Source of the DNA: an uncultured Prevotella sp.
Lineage (GTDB): Bacteria > Bacteroidota > Bacteroidia > Bacteroidales > Bacteroidaceae
DNA: 64,000 nt
NCBI GenBank assembly: GCA_900315955.1
Contig: ONBC01000011.1
Location: forward strand, 1-64,000
Reading direction: 5' to 3'
Shown: piece after piece, positions 24,499-34,384 of the stretch
Position numbering within the stretch: position 1 is the first letter of the stretch
How the letters are laid out: each line of letters begins with the position of its first letter
The notes under the pieces: model-generated
What the model was told of the DNA's origin: nothing
Database searches by the model: none
The model's input: only the letters and a program-made list of their open reading frames with translations
Program-made: the position numbers and the translations under genes

Positions 24499-27400
24499 CA
24501 ATTCCATAAAGGTACGATTAAGACATGGTGTCGCAAGTGTTCGCGATAGACCCTAAGCTGTTTTCAATTCCATAAAGGTACGATTAAGACATGGAACTCA
24601 GGCAGACGGTCATTGATGCTTATCCAGTTTCAATTCCATAAAGGTACGATTAAGACTCTCTCTTGATTCCATCTCAGATTAAGCAAGCTAGTTTCAATTC
24701 CATAAAGGTACGATTAAGACGGTGTTTGGAAGCGCTCTCCGTCACGACTTACCATGTTTCAATTCCATAAAGGTACGATTAAGACCGCAATACCCCACCG
24801 ATAAGCCACCATTCTAATTAGTTTCAATTCCATAAAGGTACGATTAAGACATTTTTTCCGGCCCCGGCCCTTTCGGGGCGAGCCTGTTTCAATTCCATAA
24901 AGGTACGATTAAGACTTCTCACCTTGTAAACCTTGTAAGCCGCGGATACCTGTTTCAATTCCATAAAGGTACGATTAAGACGTCAGCGTGGGGTTATTGC
25001 TGTCAGCGGTTGCAAGTTTCAATTCCATAAAGGTACGATTAAGACCTGCGTTCTGTCATTTTGTTTATCGCTTTGATGAGTTTCAATTCCATAAAGGTAC
25101 GATTAAGACCCTTGATGAACGTCTGTACTGCCTGTCCCGAATAGTTTCAATTCCATAAAGGTACGATTAAGACCATCTTTGTCTGTAGGTTCGAATAGAA
25201 ATAAGTGTGTTTCAATTCCATAAAGGTACGATTAAGACCAATGCTGAATCGGCTGTTGTCAAGAACTGAGCAAGTTTCAATTCCATAAAGGTACGATTAA
25301 GACTTTTCGATGCTCTCGATGGAGAGCTGACGACTCTGTTTCAATTCCATAAAGGTACGATTAAGACTTCTTGTCGAGCTACCATATCGACAACAGTGTA
25401 CTTGTTTCAATTCCATAAAGGTACGATTAAGACGACCCATGCCGATGATGTTATCGCCAGCAAAAGGTGTTTCAATTCCATAAAGGTACGATTAAGACTC
25501 CGGGCGTGCGGCTGTGCCAGTCATCGCGTAGCGGTTTCAATTCCATAAAGGTACGATTAAGACCCGACAAGACGACACCTATCCAGGTGAGTTATCTTGG
25601 GTTTCAATTCCATAAAGGTACGATTAAGACGTATGGAGACGTGCCCGACGGCTTCTCACCCCTAAGTTTCAATTCCATAAAGGTACGATTAAGACTCAGA
25701 CAGTCGTTGACCCACATGTGAGAGTTGCGCGTTTCAATTCCATAAAGGTACGATTAAGACGTATAGTTGCCGGGAGCGGCGATGTTGTTTGTCTGTTTCA
25801 ATTCCATAAAGGTACGATTAAGACATGATGTTATCGCCGGCAAAAGGTAGGGAGTTCAGGTTTCAATTCCATAAAGGTACGATTAAGACTACGGGTGATG
25901 AAAGCACCGGGATTCAAGGTTAAGTTTCAATTCCATGAAGGTACGATTAAGACTTAACGCCAGACGCTTTAATATTGACTTCTGATTTAGTTTCAATTCC
26001 ATAAAGGTACGATTAAGACCTGCTTGGGATCATCCCGCAAGAGGCAAGGAAATAGTTTCAATTCCATAAAGGTACGATTAAGACGCTAAATCAAACGATA
26101 CTTTGACAAGCTGATTGGGTGTTTCAATTCCATAAAGGTACGATTAAGACAGCAGCGAGAAGACCTTACGGACGCAGCCATTAAGTGTTTCAATTCCATA
26201 AAGGTACGATTAAGACTTCGTTGCGAGAGGAAACAGGAACATCCTTCCCAGTTTCAATTCCATAAAGGTACGATTAAGACACTCGACACGCTTCGAGGCA
26301 CACATCAAGGATAGCCGTTTCAATTCCATAAAGGTACGATTAAGACATGGAACGAACAAGATATACACGGTGTGGTATATGCGGTTTCAATTCCATAAAG
26401 GTACGATTAAGACATATCTTGATTCTGCGATTGTCTGCCATGTCTTAGTTTCAATTCCATAAAGGTACGATTAAGACAAGCTCACCTTCCCAGATGAGAA
26501 AATCCTCCGTCGTTTCAATTCCATAAAGGTACGATTAAGACGCAGCAGGCCTAATCAACGAAGAGGACATCAATCGTTTCAATTCCATAAAGGTACGATT
26601 AAGACATTTCACCCTTGAAGAACTGTCGCACTCCGATTATGGTTTCAATTCCATAAAGGTACGATTAAGACTGCGTTGAAAAACTTCAAGCGTTCTTCCT
26701 GCGTTTGTTTCAATTCCATAAAGGTACGATTAAGACAGAGTATAAGATACAACATTGCCAAGCTGACTAAGTTTCAATTCCATAAAGGTACGATTAAGAC
26801 CCCGTGATGCCCACAATCAACAAAGACGTAGCTCGGTTTCAATTCCATAAAGGTACGATTAAGACATCTTGCGAAGAATTATGGCCGTCTCCCTGCTGAC
26901 GTTTCAATTCCATAAAGGTACGATTAAGACCGTCATGCGGTTGATGTTCACGTAGACGTTCGTATCTGTTTCAATTCCATAAAGGTACGATTAAGACGAT
27001 AGCGAAATGCCATACACAGTTCGGCAAGCAAGTTTCAATTCCATAAAGGTACGATTAAGACAATAACACTACTTCTTTTCGCAGGTTACGTTGTTGTTTC
27101 AATTCCATAAAGGTACGATTAAGACTTAGAAGATGATAATGTGCCTTCTTCCGATCACTGTTTCAATTCCATAAAGGTACGATTAAGACAGACAGAGACA
27201 GAGACAAAGAAGCCCGGATCCGCAGTTTCAATTCCATAAAGGTACGATTAAGACATCCCTGGGAGTGCGTAGCAAGATAAACCTATTTCGTTTCAATTCC
27301 ATAAAGGTACGATTAAGACTCATCACAGTGTAGCACATCAAGACATAGATCGATTGTTTCAATTCCATAAAGGTACGATTAAGACAAGCATGGCACGCTT

Positions 27401-27840
27401 ACGCAGAAGCGCGACACCTGGTTTCAATTCCATAAAGGTACGATTAAGACCCATCTCGGTCAAGATCTACAACAAAACGCAGGAGAGTTTCAATTCCATA
27501 AAGGTACGATTAAGACCGGAGAGGTTCACACCATAGATCCTCGTTTTCCTCTTGTTTCAATTCCATAAAGGTACGATTAAGACATTGTGGCAGCTGCACG
27601 ATCTGCGCTTAAAGGATGTTTCAATTCCATAAAGGTACGATTAAGACTATAAAAAAATTGCTTATTGTCAGCCTCGAATTCGTTTCAATTCCATAAAGGT
27701 ACGATTAAGACGAATCCATACCAACAAAGAGGAAAACGAGGATCTAGTTTCAATTCCATAAAGGTACGATTAAGACGCAGGAGACAGCGCGGATGCAATC
27801 CTCAAGTATTGTTTCAATTCCATAAAGGTACGATTAAGAC
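24495..27840 (-). CRISPR. CRISPR array, 52 repeats and 51 spacers
   Basis: The 30-bp repeat reads GTCTTAATCG...GGAATTGAAAC on the minus strand, giving the ATTGAAAC 5' handle typical of Cas6-processed type I-B/III arrays. I counted 52 copies; spacers are 34-37 bp (mean 35). Transcription is leftward, because the leader and cas genes lie to the right and degenerate copies are at the left. Variant copies are 24495-24524 (three crRNA-3' bases replaced at the intron junction), 24561-24590 (one terminal base) and 25924-25953 (one internal A-to-G on the plus strand). Spacers 25434-25468 and 25825-25859 overlap in sequence. Confidence 0.97.
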
Positions 27841-28058
27841 CCGTGTGTCGGGAAAACACGGGTGCTAATAATCACTGGCATCAACGCACTTGCAAAGTTA
27901 CAAAAAAGAACGGATAAAATGTCGATGTGGAAAGATATAATTTTTGCGGGAGAACGACAATCCCGCATAAATAATAGTGTTTCAGCATGTCAAAGAACAC
28001 TTTAGCTGTATTCTTGGAGGTCAATGAAATGATTTTATGGCGGCATCGACAACTTCAG
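27841..28058 (-). promoter_or_regulatory. CRISPR leader with promoter and two hairpins
   Basis: This 218-bp stretch lies between cas2 and the newest repeat. A TAACTTTG -7 box reads leftward at 27893-27900, so pre-crRNA should start near 27887, about 46 nt before the first repeat. No good -33 box is seen. CCCGTGT (27840-27846) and ACACGGG (27856-27862) form a hairpin touching the leader-repeat junction, a possible integration anchor. A second stem, TGCGGGA (27945-27951) with TCCCGCA (27961-27967), lies nearer cas2 and could end the cas transcript. There are no genes. Confidence 0.75.
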
Positions 28059-28322
28059 CTAAAGAAAATTGTCGGTGCTCATACGCTCTTTGCCCAGAAT
28101 GCGCTTGTTCATGCTAAATCCCATTTTGTTGGAGAAGATGATAATACTGTCTTCATCCGTGTCGATGATGCCCTTGATTCTATTGCAAAGCTCCTGCAAT
28201 TTGGCTTCCGATATTTCACCTTCAAAGACAGAGTTCTGAATCCAACAAAGATACTGTCGACAAAGTTTGAGCATCTTGCTTATCCGTTTGACGTTCACGT
28301 CGTAGATGAGAATGACATACAT
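28059..28322 (-). CDS. cas2: CRISPR adaptation protein Cas2
   Basis: An 87-residue ferredoxin-fold protein starting MYVILIYDVNVKRISKML, with the YDV segment of Cas2, QNSVFEGEIS in the middle and SIIIFSNK near the end. It bridges two Cas1 dimers in the spacer-integration complex. ATG 28322 overlaps the cas1 stop as TGATG, so it is translationally coupled; two upstream codons (TTG, GTG) could extend it but are unlikely. It is the last gene of the cas operon and faces the CRISPR leader. Confidence 0.95.
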   Translation of the reverse strand: MYVILIYDVNVKRISKMLKLCRQYLCWIQNSVFEGEISEAKLQELCNRIKGIIDTDEDSIIIFSNKMGFSMNKRILGKERMSTDNFL

Positions 28323-29335
28323 CACCAATACATTTTAAAAGGTTTATACTCCTCCAGGCCCATGATGTCTTTCAAGAGTTTATAACATTCCAGTTTGATG
28401 AGATGGCGGTAGCTTACATTCCTGCCGAGCGCGCGATGACGGAAAGTCTCGTTATATCGGTCTTCCATGGCCTTGACAAAAAGTTTCTTTCCCTTGTCGT
28501 TGAGCAGACATCGGTTGAGTTGTTTATCAAAGCACTGTTTTGAAAGGATGTGCTTGTTGAGCGTCTTGAAGATAACGCGATCCACGAGTATGGGTTTGAA
28601 TATCTCCGAGATGTCGAGAGACAGAGAGTACCGACGCTCACCCGGCGTATGCAGAAAACTGATGGTCGGATTGAGCTGCGTCTGATGAATGGCCCGTAAT
28701 GTTTCGGTATAACACATCATATTGCCAAAGGAGATAAGGGCGTTTACCTCGTTCTGTGGTGGTTGCTTGGTACGCTCTTCCATGGAGAAGTCATCAATAA
28801 TAGTATCGAAGCAAGTGTAATAGATCTTACGGATGTTGCCTTCTATTCCCATGACTTCTTCCACCGACTTAGTCTGCTCAAGGGAGTGGGTCAACTGCTT
28901 CATCTGATCAATTTGATCAGTCAGCTCCTTGCCTCTCCTATTATAATAATTGAGATTTTGCACCATATTCCAAGCAGCCCCTTGTATGAACTTTCTGGCC
29001 AGCTCTGTTCTTCGTTTCTTGTTCTCAAAAGTCTTAGCTTGTGCCAGGAGTACACTGCCGGCAAGCAGTCCGTCGCGAGGCATGAAACTGCCGGTGTAGT
29101 TCTCGTAGTAATCATAATAGTGAACGGGAATATCTTTCTGCCCAAGGAAGTTGAAGAGAGAACTGTTGGTTCTCAAACTACCGAAGGCGTAGATCTCAGC
29201 TATATCCTCTACGGGAAGGTAGCGTGGGGGAAGTTCCTGCTTCTCTTCATCATCGTCTTTGATGGGGGTGAACTTTAGGGTATTGTCCTTTCGTTCCAAT
29301 ATGCCGGAAGAGAATAAATAAAAGGTTCTTTTCAT
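28322..29335 (-). CDS. cas1: CRISPR integrase Cas1 (type I-B)
   Basis: A 337-residue metal-dependent integrase that inserts spacers at the leader end. Catalytic residues are visible: E165 in GIEGNIRKIYY, H229 in ISFLHTPGERR and D241/E244 in SLSLDISE. The start MKRTFYLFSSGILERKDNTLKF in parts, and VPVEDI-like PVEDIAEIYAFG, match Cas1b of type I-B systems. It overlaps the cas4 stop by four bases (ATGA) and the cas2 start by one, so these three adaptation genes are coupled. Confidence 0.95.
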   Translation of the reverse strand: MKRTFYLFSSGILERKDNTLKFTPIKDDDEEKQELPPRYLPVEDIAEIYAFGSLRTNSSLFNFLGQKDIPVHYYDYYENYTGSFMPRDGLLAGSVLLAQAKTFENKKRRTELARKFIQGAAWNMVQNLNYYNRRGKELTDQIDQMKQLTHSLEQTKSVEEVMGIEGNIRKIYYTCFDTIIDDFSMEERTKQPPQNEVNALISFGNMMCYTETLRAIHQTQLNPTISFLHTPGERRYSLSLDISEIFKPILVDRVIFKTLNKHILSKQCFDKQLNRCLLNDKGKKLFVKAMEDRYNETFRHRALGRNVSYRHLIKLECYKLLKDIMGLEEYKPFKMYW

Positions 29336-29847
29336 GATTGCTCTATCTCGTTGGTATAACAGAATTCATAATAGCTGCATTGTTTGCAGCGTTCTTTCTT
29401 CAGCAAGGGTGGACATGTATCTTCCTTGCAGATTTTATCTATTTTCGCGAGCCTGTTTTTTATCATCTGCCTGTCCTCGTCGGTGAGGGTCACTGTTTCT
29501 GTCTTGCGTTGTTTCGGAAATTCCAAAATCCCCTTTATGTCCTTGATGCCGTGCATCTCAAAGACAAAGAGATAGTATTTGAGCTGCCACAGTCCAGCAG
29601 CCTCCAACTTGTCCGACTTCTTTATTTCATGTATGACATGATGCCGTGCGTCGTAGAAGTCAACTTTGATACCCTCCAGTTCTATCTCTTCGTAATTGGG
29701 ATTGCGTTCTGGGTAGCTGTTCTCGTGTATGAGCTTTCCCTCATACACGAGTTCCGAGCCTTGCTCCATGGTGATGCCATGCGCAAAGAGCCATAGCTTG
29801 CGGTGGCATACCATGAAGTAGTTGAAGATAGTTCCTGTAACTGTCAT
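29332..29847 (-). CDS. cas4: CRISPR-associated exonuclease Cas4
   Basis: A 171-residue RecB-like nuclease with an iron-sulfur cluster. The four likely ligands are C14 (VCHRKLW) and the C-terminal C154, C157 and C163 (CKQCSYYEFC). The nuclease core shows H40, D63, E74 and K76 (HEIKKSDKLEAAGLWQLKYY). Cas4 trims prespacers and helps select those with a correct PAM and orientation, so this locus should acquire PAM-flanked spacers. The gene is three bases after cas7 and overlaps cas1. Confidence 0.93.
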   Translation of the reverse strand: MTVTGTIFNYFMVCHRKLWLFAHGITMEQGSELVYEGKLIHENSYPERNPNYEEIELEGIKVDFYDARHHVIHEIKKSDKLEAAGLWQLKYYLFVFEMHGIKDIKGILEFPKQRKTETVTLTDEDRQMIKNRLAKIDKICKEDTCPPLLKKERCKQCSYYEFCYTNEIEQS

Positions 29848-29850
29848 TAT

Positions 29851-30918
29851 CTACAGCTGATGTTCATAATCGAAGTCCATCATTCTCTTGACGAGGTCGG
29901 CTTTGGCTTTATCGAGGGCATCGGCCTGCTCGCTTTCCGTCACCACATATCCTGCACAAGGTAAAGAGATATAAGTGTCGGCACCGGCGTGTTCGTCGAT
30001 GATAGGTTTAGCCTTAGGCCTGTCCCCACCGTCATCCATTAGTTTTGCTCGAATGGCTGCGGCAATGGTGTTGGCATTATCGCTGATGGCTACTGCTAAG
30101 GTCTCCATGAGACTGAAGGTGCGCGACTGGTTGGAGGTGATATGCCAGTCGATGAGCGCATCGGCCAATGCAGGGATGATCTTGTCGCGCTGCGCCTTCG
30201 GCATGATGAGACATTCGCCGAAGACGTTCTTTCCGGCTGTCCATCCGTTCTGCCTCAGTTCGTCCAGTGTCTCGGTAGTGACTTCCGGCTCCAGTCCTGT
30301 TGTTGGCACACAGAAGAGGCGGCGCAGGTCGATGGCTACATCATAGACGAAGAGACCAGTGGCGCGGCCATTGTCCTGTATCCACTTGCGTAGCAAGCTA
30401 CGGTCGCTGCCGCCTAAAAGATTGTCGATTTCATCGGTGGTAAGCTTCTTCCCTGCTGCATCTCTCACAACGACCTTATGGACATTGGGGCGATCAGAAC
30501 GGTCGAAAGAGATATTCTCCTTCGGCAGTGAGGCCAGCAGTGGATGCAAAGGTGTCATGGCCGAGATGCTCAGCGGACTGCGACGTTTGAGCGTCTTTAC
30601 CTTTCCTCCCTGTGACGCACTCATCCATCCTCCAATGAGCTGGTCGGGATAGCTCGGATCGCAGAGTGAGATGACTTCACCCTCTTTGATGGCTCCTTTG
30701 TTGTTAACATCGAAATAGAACGTTGTAGGTGATGGTTCGGTATGCAGCTGCTCATTGAGCATTTCTATCATGGAACGTTTCACTTGCTGTCCGCTGGAGT
30801 AAGGTATAGAGCGTGAGAACTGTGGGTCCCAATAGTTTTTCTGTCCGTCTGCGACACAGAAGACGGTGAAGTCGGCGTGGCGAAGACCACGGAGATAGAT
30901 AAAAGGTTTCTGATTCAT
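29851..30918 (-). CDS. cas7: Cas7 backbone subunit of Cascade
   Basis: A 355-residue RAMP protein whose copies line the crRNA in the effector complex. The N-terminal FYLRG-like IYLRGLRHADFTVF, SSGQQVKRSMIEML (the segment following the first RRM strand) and FDRSDRPNVHKVVVRD, together with its position before cas4 and after a large subunit, identify it as Cas7 of the type I-B branch. Sequence alone does not let me separate the Csh2 and Cst2/DevR types. It overlaps the cas8 stop by four bases. Confidence 0.82.
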   Translation of the reverse strand: MNQKPFIYLRGLRHADFTVFCVADGQKNYWDPQFSRSIPYSSGQQVKRSMIEMLNEQLHTEPSPTTFYFDVNNKGAIKEGEVISLCDPSYPDQLIGGWMSASQGGKVKTLKRRSPLSISAMTPLHPLLASLPKENISFDRSDRPNVHKVVVRDAAGKKLTTDEIDNLLGGSDRSLLRKWIQDNGRATGLFVYDVAIDLRRLFCVPTTGLEPEVTTETLDELRQNGWTAGKNVFGECLIMPKAQRDKIIPALADALIDWHITSNQSRTFSLMETLAVAISDNANTIAAAIRAKLMDDGGDRPKAKPIIDEHAGADTYISLPCAGYVVTESEQADALDKAKADLVKRMMDFDYEHQL

Positions 30919-32234
30919 AGCTGTTTTTTTTCCAAAGTTACATACTGAAAGCGGACAAGCGTCAAGAAGTAGGGCACGTTGTCGTTGGGCATCTGATGCA
31001 CTTCTTTCACCATAGCTGCCAAGGTGGAAGCCTCAGCCACATAAGGCATGATGTCGGTGGCGGCAGCAACAAACTGCTTCTTGTTGGCAGCCTGCAAAAC
31101 CTCATTGACGAGATTGCTCGATTTTGTGCTTATCTTCTTGTTCTTGTCCACGGAAGCCTGCAAGAGCAGCTGAACCAGCTCTTGCGACTTGTCCCATAAT
31201 TCATCATTGTTCAGCATAGCTAATAACCAAATTTTATATACGTTATAATTGACTTGTTGTTCTTTATTCTTGGCAGGCTTTGGCATATTCTCGCCCTGTC
31301 GGATATATTTTTCCAGTCCCTTGGGCATCATAGCAATCAATCCTATAGCACCGTATTGACAGGCACGCCGGAAGCCCATGCCTGTGCCCCACAACGACTC
31401 GGCATCTTTGGTATGGGTGATACCGAAAAAGTGGGAATAGAGTTGCACGGGCTTGCGTATTTGCGCCAGACTGAAGGGAAGAAAGCCTAACGTTGTGTTC
31501 ATCTGACCAATGTTATAGGCATAACCCATCATCTGCGAACCTTTGTATTTTCTTGCGATACCTATCAGTACTTTTGTCCACGACAACGAGTCGATGGTCA
31601 TCATCCCGCCTTCTTTTGCTGCGTAGGGATTGAATCCAGCCATAGGGTCAGCCCCATTGTATTCAAAGCTGTTTTCGTAGTGAACAAGCCACTGTGCGTT
31701 CCATGCGTTAATCTGGTTACCCTTCAACAACCGGTTGTTTTCCAATATCTGCCGATAATACTGCCAACCCTCATAGATGTCGAGTAGTACTGGTTTGTGA
31801 AAGAAGAGCAGTGAGAAACCTCCTTGCACTCCGACGCCCAGGGCATCGCCAATCCAGGAGAGCATGACATCGTCTTCCGAGAGTAGCAGGGACATATCGG
31901 TGACCTGCCCCGATGTGGTACCTTCGATATCTGTGATGGGAAATCCACGAGCCACACTGGCATCGTTGATGCCCTTATCTATTTTGTCCATCAGTTTGGT
32001 GAACCTTTCGTGTCGCTGTTCTGGTGTCTCCCACGGCTTCTTACCGCTGATCATGTCTCCCCAAGAAATTTTTGGATTTTCCAACGGAGAGTTGCCTGCC
32101 GTCATCATATATTTATGATGATCGAAGAAGAGCGGGCAGAACTTTTCTGTGAAGAAAGTGCGGGCATCGTAGTGGGTGCCTTCCCGCTCGTTGTATGCCT
32201 CGAGGAACATACGTCCTATTGTTGCTGTAATCAT
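30915..32234 (-). CDS. cas8: Putative large subunit Cas8 (divergent, Bacteroidota type I-B)
   Basis: A 439-residue protein with no catalytic motif that I recognise. It is assigned as the Cascade large subunit by elimination: size, position between cas3 and cas7, and all other type I-B genes being accounted for. The mixed alpha/beta N-terminal part (TFFTEKFCPLFFDHHKYMM) and helical C terminus (ELVQLLLQASVDKNKKI) are consistent. Cas8 normally reads the PAM. No zinc-binding cysteines of the Cst1 kind are obvious. It overlaps cas7 by four bases and is three bases after cas3. Confidence 0.7.
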   Translation of the reverse strand: MITATIGRMFLEAYNEREGTHYDARTFFTEKFCPLFFDHHKYMMTAGNSPLENPKISWGDMISGKKPWETPEQRHERFTKLMDKIDKGINDASVARGFPITDIEGTTSGQVTDMSLLLSEDDVMLSWIGDALGVGVQGGFSLLFFHKPVLLDIYEGWQYYRQILENNRLLKGNQINAWNAQWLVHYENSFEYNGADPMAGFNPYAAKEGGMMTIDSLSWTKVLIGIARKYKGSQMMGYAYNIGQMNTTLGFLPFSLAQIRKPVQLYSHFFGITHTKDAESLWGTGMGFRRACQYGAIGLIAMMPKGLEKYIRQGENMPKPAKNKEQQVNYNVYKIWLLAMLNNDELWDKSQELVQLLLQASVDKNKKISTKSSNLVNEVLQAANKKQFVAAATDIMPYVAEASTLAAMVKEVHQMPNDNVPYFLTLVRFQYVTLEKKQL

Positions 32235-32237
32235 CGT

Positions 32238-34382
32238 TTAAAGCATTTCATAAGTTCTATAATTTGTTGGCAGAGCCTCATCGGCGAGCAGCCCTTTCTC
32301 TTCGTCGTAAGCCTTGTCGGGGATGATGAAAGGGCGAGCGCCGTAGTTTATCTGGTCAAGTTGTCGATGAGCAATGGTGTGATAGCTGACGGGGATCTCC
32401 ATCTTCGTTCGCGCCATACCGTCAGCATCAAGGTAGGCGTCTTTGTCGCTCTCTGTGATGCATACGGCAGCGTTGATATCGAGGGCTTCAAGCAGTGCCG
32501 ACTTAGCACGGTGCCAGAGTTTCTTTAGTCGCCAATGGCCGTCGCTATAGGCCACACCGGAGAAGTCGATGTTCTCAAGTTTCAAATGATCGTAGACCTG
32601 GTCGATCATTGACTGCACCTGCCGTTCCTCCATCAAAGCGCCATGGTCGGGCAGCACGTCGAAGGTGCGGTGAAGCACGTCAAGAGTATAGGGTAAGGCT
32701 TCGTCCTGATCATCCGGAGGAGCCACCACATACACAGGTTTGTAATGACCGATGGACATCTGTGTACGTGTGCGGTTGACACGTCCAAAGCGCTGGATAA
32801 GGGCATCTATGGGAGCACACTCGGTAATCATGGCATCGAAACTGATATCGAGGCTTACTTCCACCACCTGCGTTGAGACGACGATGCAGGCTCCCAGCAT
32901 GTTGTTATAGTCAGCTGTGAGTGTCGTCTCCAGATTGCTTCTGTCACTACGCCGGAACCGGCTGTGGATGAGCATCGTGGGGATATCGCCATAACGTTCA
33001 GCCACCTGGTCGTAGAGTCTCTGTGCTCTCTTTACTTGGTTACAGACTAACAATACCTTCTGTCCTTGGCTCACCAGACTATCGACTGTCTGAAAAATGT
33101 CATCATCGCCGCTTAGTTTATAAACCCGGTGCCGGTTGAACGTTTCGAGGGTACTGTCATCAAGTTTCACTTGATAGACCTTTTGGGGTCCGCCGAGCCG
33201 CCGGAGTATTTCATCATAGAGCAGTGATGGCATCGTGGCGGTGCCCACATGGATACGGCAGCCCAGGGCGACGAGGATGTCAATGATACGTAACACGATA
33301 GCCTGGATGGTGTCTGAGTAAGTATGTATCTCGTCAAGGATGACATCACAACCTTTCAGATCCAAGGCCATAGCCTCGTAGCCTTTGATGCCATAGACCA
33401 CCGACGCCATCTGATGTGGCGTGAGCACCTTGACAGAGGCACCCACCATCCGCTGCATGATTCGCTCCTCGACTTTGCCATCGGCCACTTTCAGACTTGA
33501 AGCTGCATGAAGCAGACATATTTGGGCGTCGGTGCCACGGAGGTCGTGCTTGATACGATCGTACATGGCGTTGATGGAAGCCTGATACGGCAGTGTATAG
33601 AACACCCTGCCACGGCAGCGGCGCAACAGGAAATCGGTCTTGCCGGCCCCTGTAGGAGCGCAGACGAGGGTGTGCTCCCTGGAATCTACAGTGGGGATGA
33701 GCGACAGCGGATAGAGCGCGCTCTGACGGTCATAAAAGTGTAAGTCGGGCTTGATGAATATCTTGTCAGTAGGCATCTCTTGCTTCCATTCCATTGCCGA
33801 AGCCATGTGGTCGGCTGCCATCAGGAGTCCTTTCCATGCCGAGCAGCCTAAAGGACGTGATGCACAGTAATCAACAGCGTACTCGTAGTTGTTCTGTGCT
33901 TCTTCCAAGCTCACCGGATGGACTTCCAACCCCAACGAGGCGAGAATATCAGTTGCCACGGGACTCCACGCGTCAAAGTCCTTGGCATGAACGGCAAAGG
34001 CATTGTCCATCGACTCGTCGAGGTCGAGCAAGCCCAACTCGCGGACATCCTGGTAAACCGACTTGTGGTGCGCTGCTATCATCTCCACCACAGCATCACG
34101 GCGACTCGATTCTACGAGAGAGAGGAAGAAGAGCGAGGCTATCTCATGGCGGAAAACAAAATGAGGAGCCGGGTGGAAGGTAGGCTTCAGTGTCTTTTGA
34201 AAGACACTGCTCGTCTTGCCAATGTCGTGGAGCAGCGCGCCCAAGAGGGCCGTGCGCTGGTCCATGCCTTCGTGGCTTGCGATGACCACGGCTAATTCTG
34301 CCACATCCTTGAGATGCTGGTAGAGACTCACCGAGCCATTGCGCTCACTTTTAGCAAGTATTTCCTCATGTCTGTTTGTCAT
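32238..34382 (-). CDS. cas3: CRISPR helicase-nuclease Cas3 (HD fused)
   Basis: A 714-residue protein with an N-terminal HD nuclease and a C-terminal SF2 helicase. HD ligands: H23, H52/D53 (LLHDIGK), H79, H105-H106 (AAHHKS) and D191. Helicase: Walker A CAPTGAGKT (K248), motif II DEIH (350-353), TATMP, and the motif VI region RFGRVNR. It degrades target DNA after recruitment by Cascade. All catalytic residues seem present, so the interference arm looks intact. It lies between cas5 and cas8, an order that differs from the common cas8-cas7-cas5-cas3 arrangement. Confidence 0.94.
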   Translation of the reverse strand: MTNRHEEILAKSERNGSVSLYQHLKDVAELAVVIASHEGMDQRTALLGALLHDIGKTSSVFQKTLKPTFHPAPHFVFRHEIASLFFLSLVESSRRDAVVEMIAAHHKSVYQDVRELGLLDLDESMDNAFAVHAKDFDAWSPVATDILASLGLEVHPVSLEEAQNNYEYAVDYCASRPLGCSAWKGLLMAADHMASAMEWKQEMPTDKIFIKPDLHFYDRQSALYPLSLIPTVDSREHTLVCAPTGAGKTDFLLRRCRGRVFYTLPYQASINAMYDRIKHDLRGTDAQICLLHAASSLKVADGKVEERIMQRMVGASVKVLTPHQMASVVYGIKGYEAMALDLKGCDVILDEIHTYSDTIQAIVLRIIDILVALGCRIHVGTATMPSLLYDEILRRLGGPQKVYQVKLDDSTLETFNRHRVYKLSGDDDIFQTVDSLVSQGQKVLLVCNQVKRAQRLYDQVAERYGDIPTMLIHSRFRRSDRSNLETTLTADYNNMLGACIVVSTQVVEVSLDISFDAMITECAPIDALIQRFGRVNRTRTQMSIGHYKPVYVVAPPDDQDEALPYTLDVLHRTFDVLPDHGALMEERQVQSMIDQVYDHLKLENIDFSGVAYSDGHWRLKKLWHRAKSALLEALDINAAVCITESDKDAYLDADGMARTKMEIPVSYHTIAHRQLDQINYGARPFIIPDKAYDEEKGLLADEALPTNYRTYEML

Positions 34383-34384
34383 TG

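Noticed and set aside
25467..27868. Several open frames inside the CRISPR array
   Set aside because: They are formed by translated repeats (FQFHKGTIKT, FNSIKVRLR) and end at spacer stops; no start signals.
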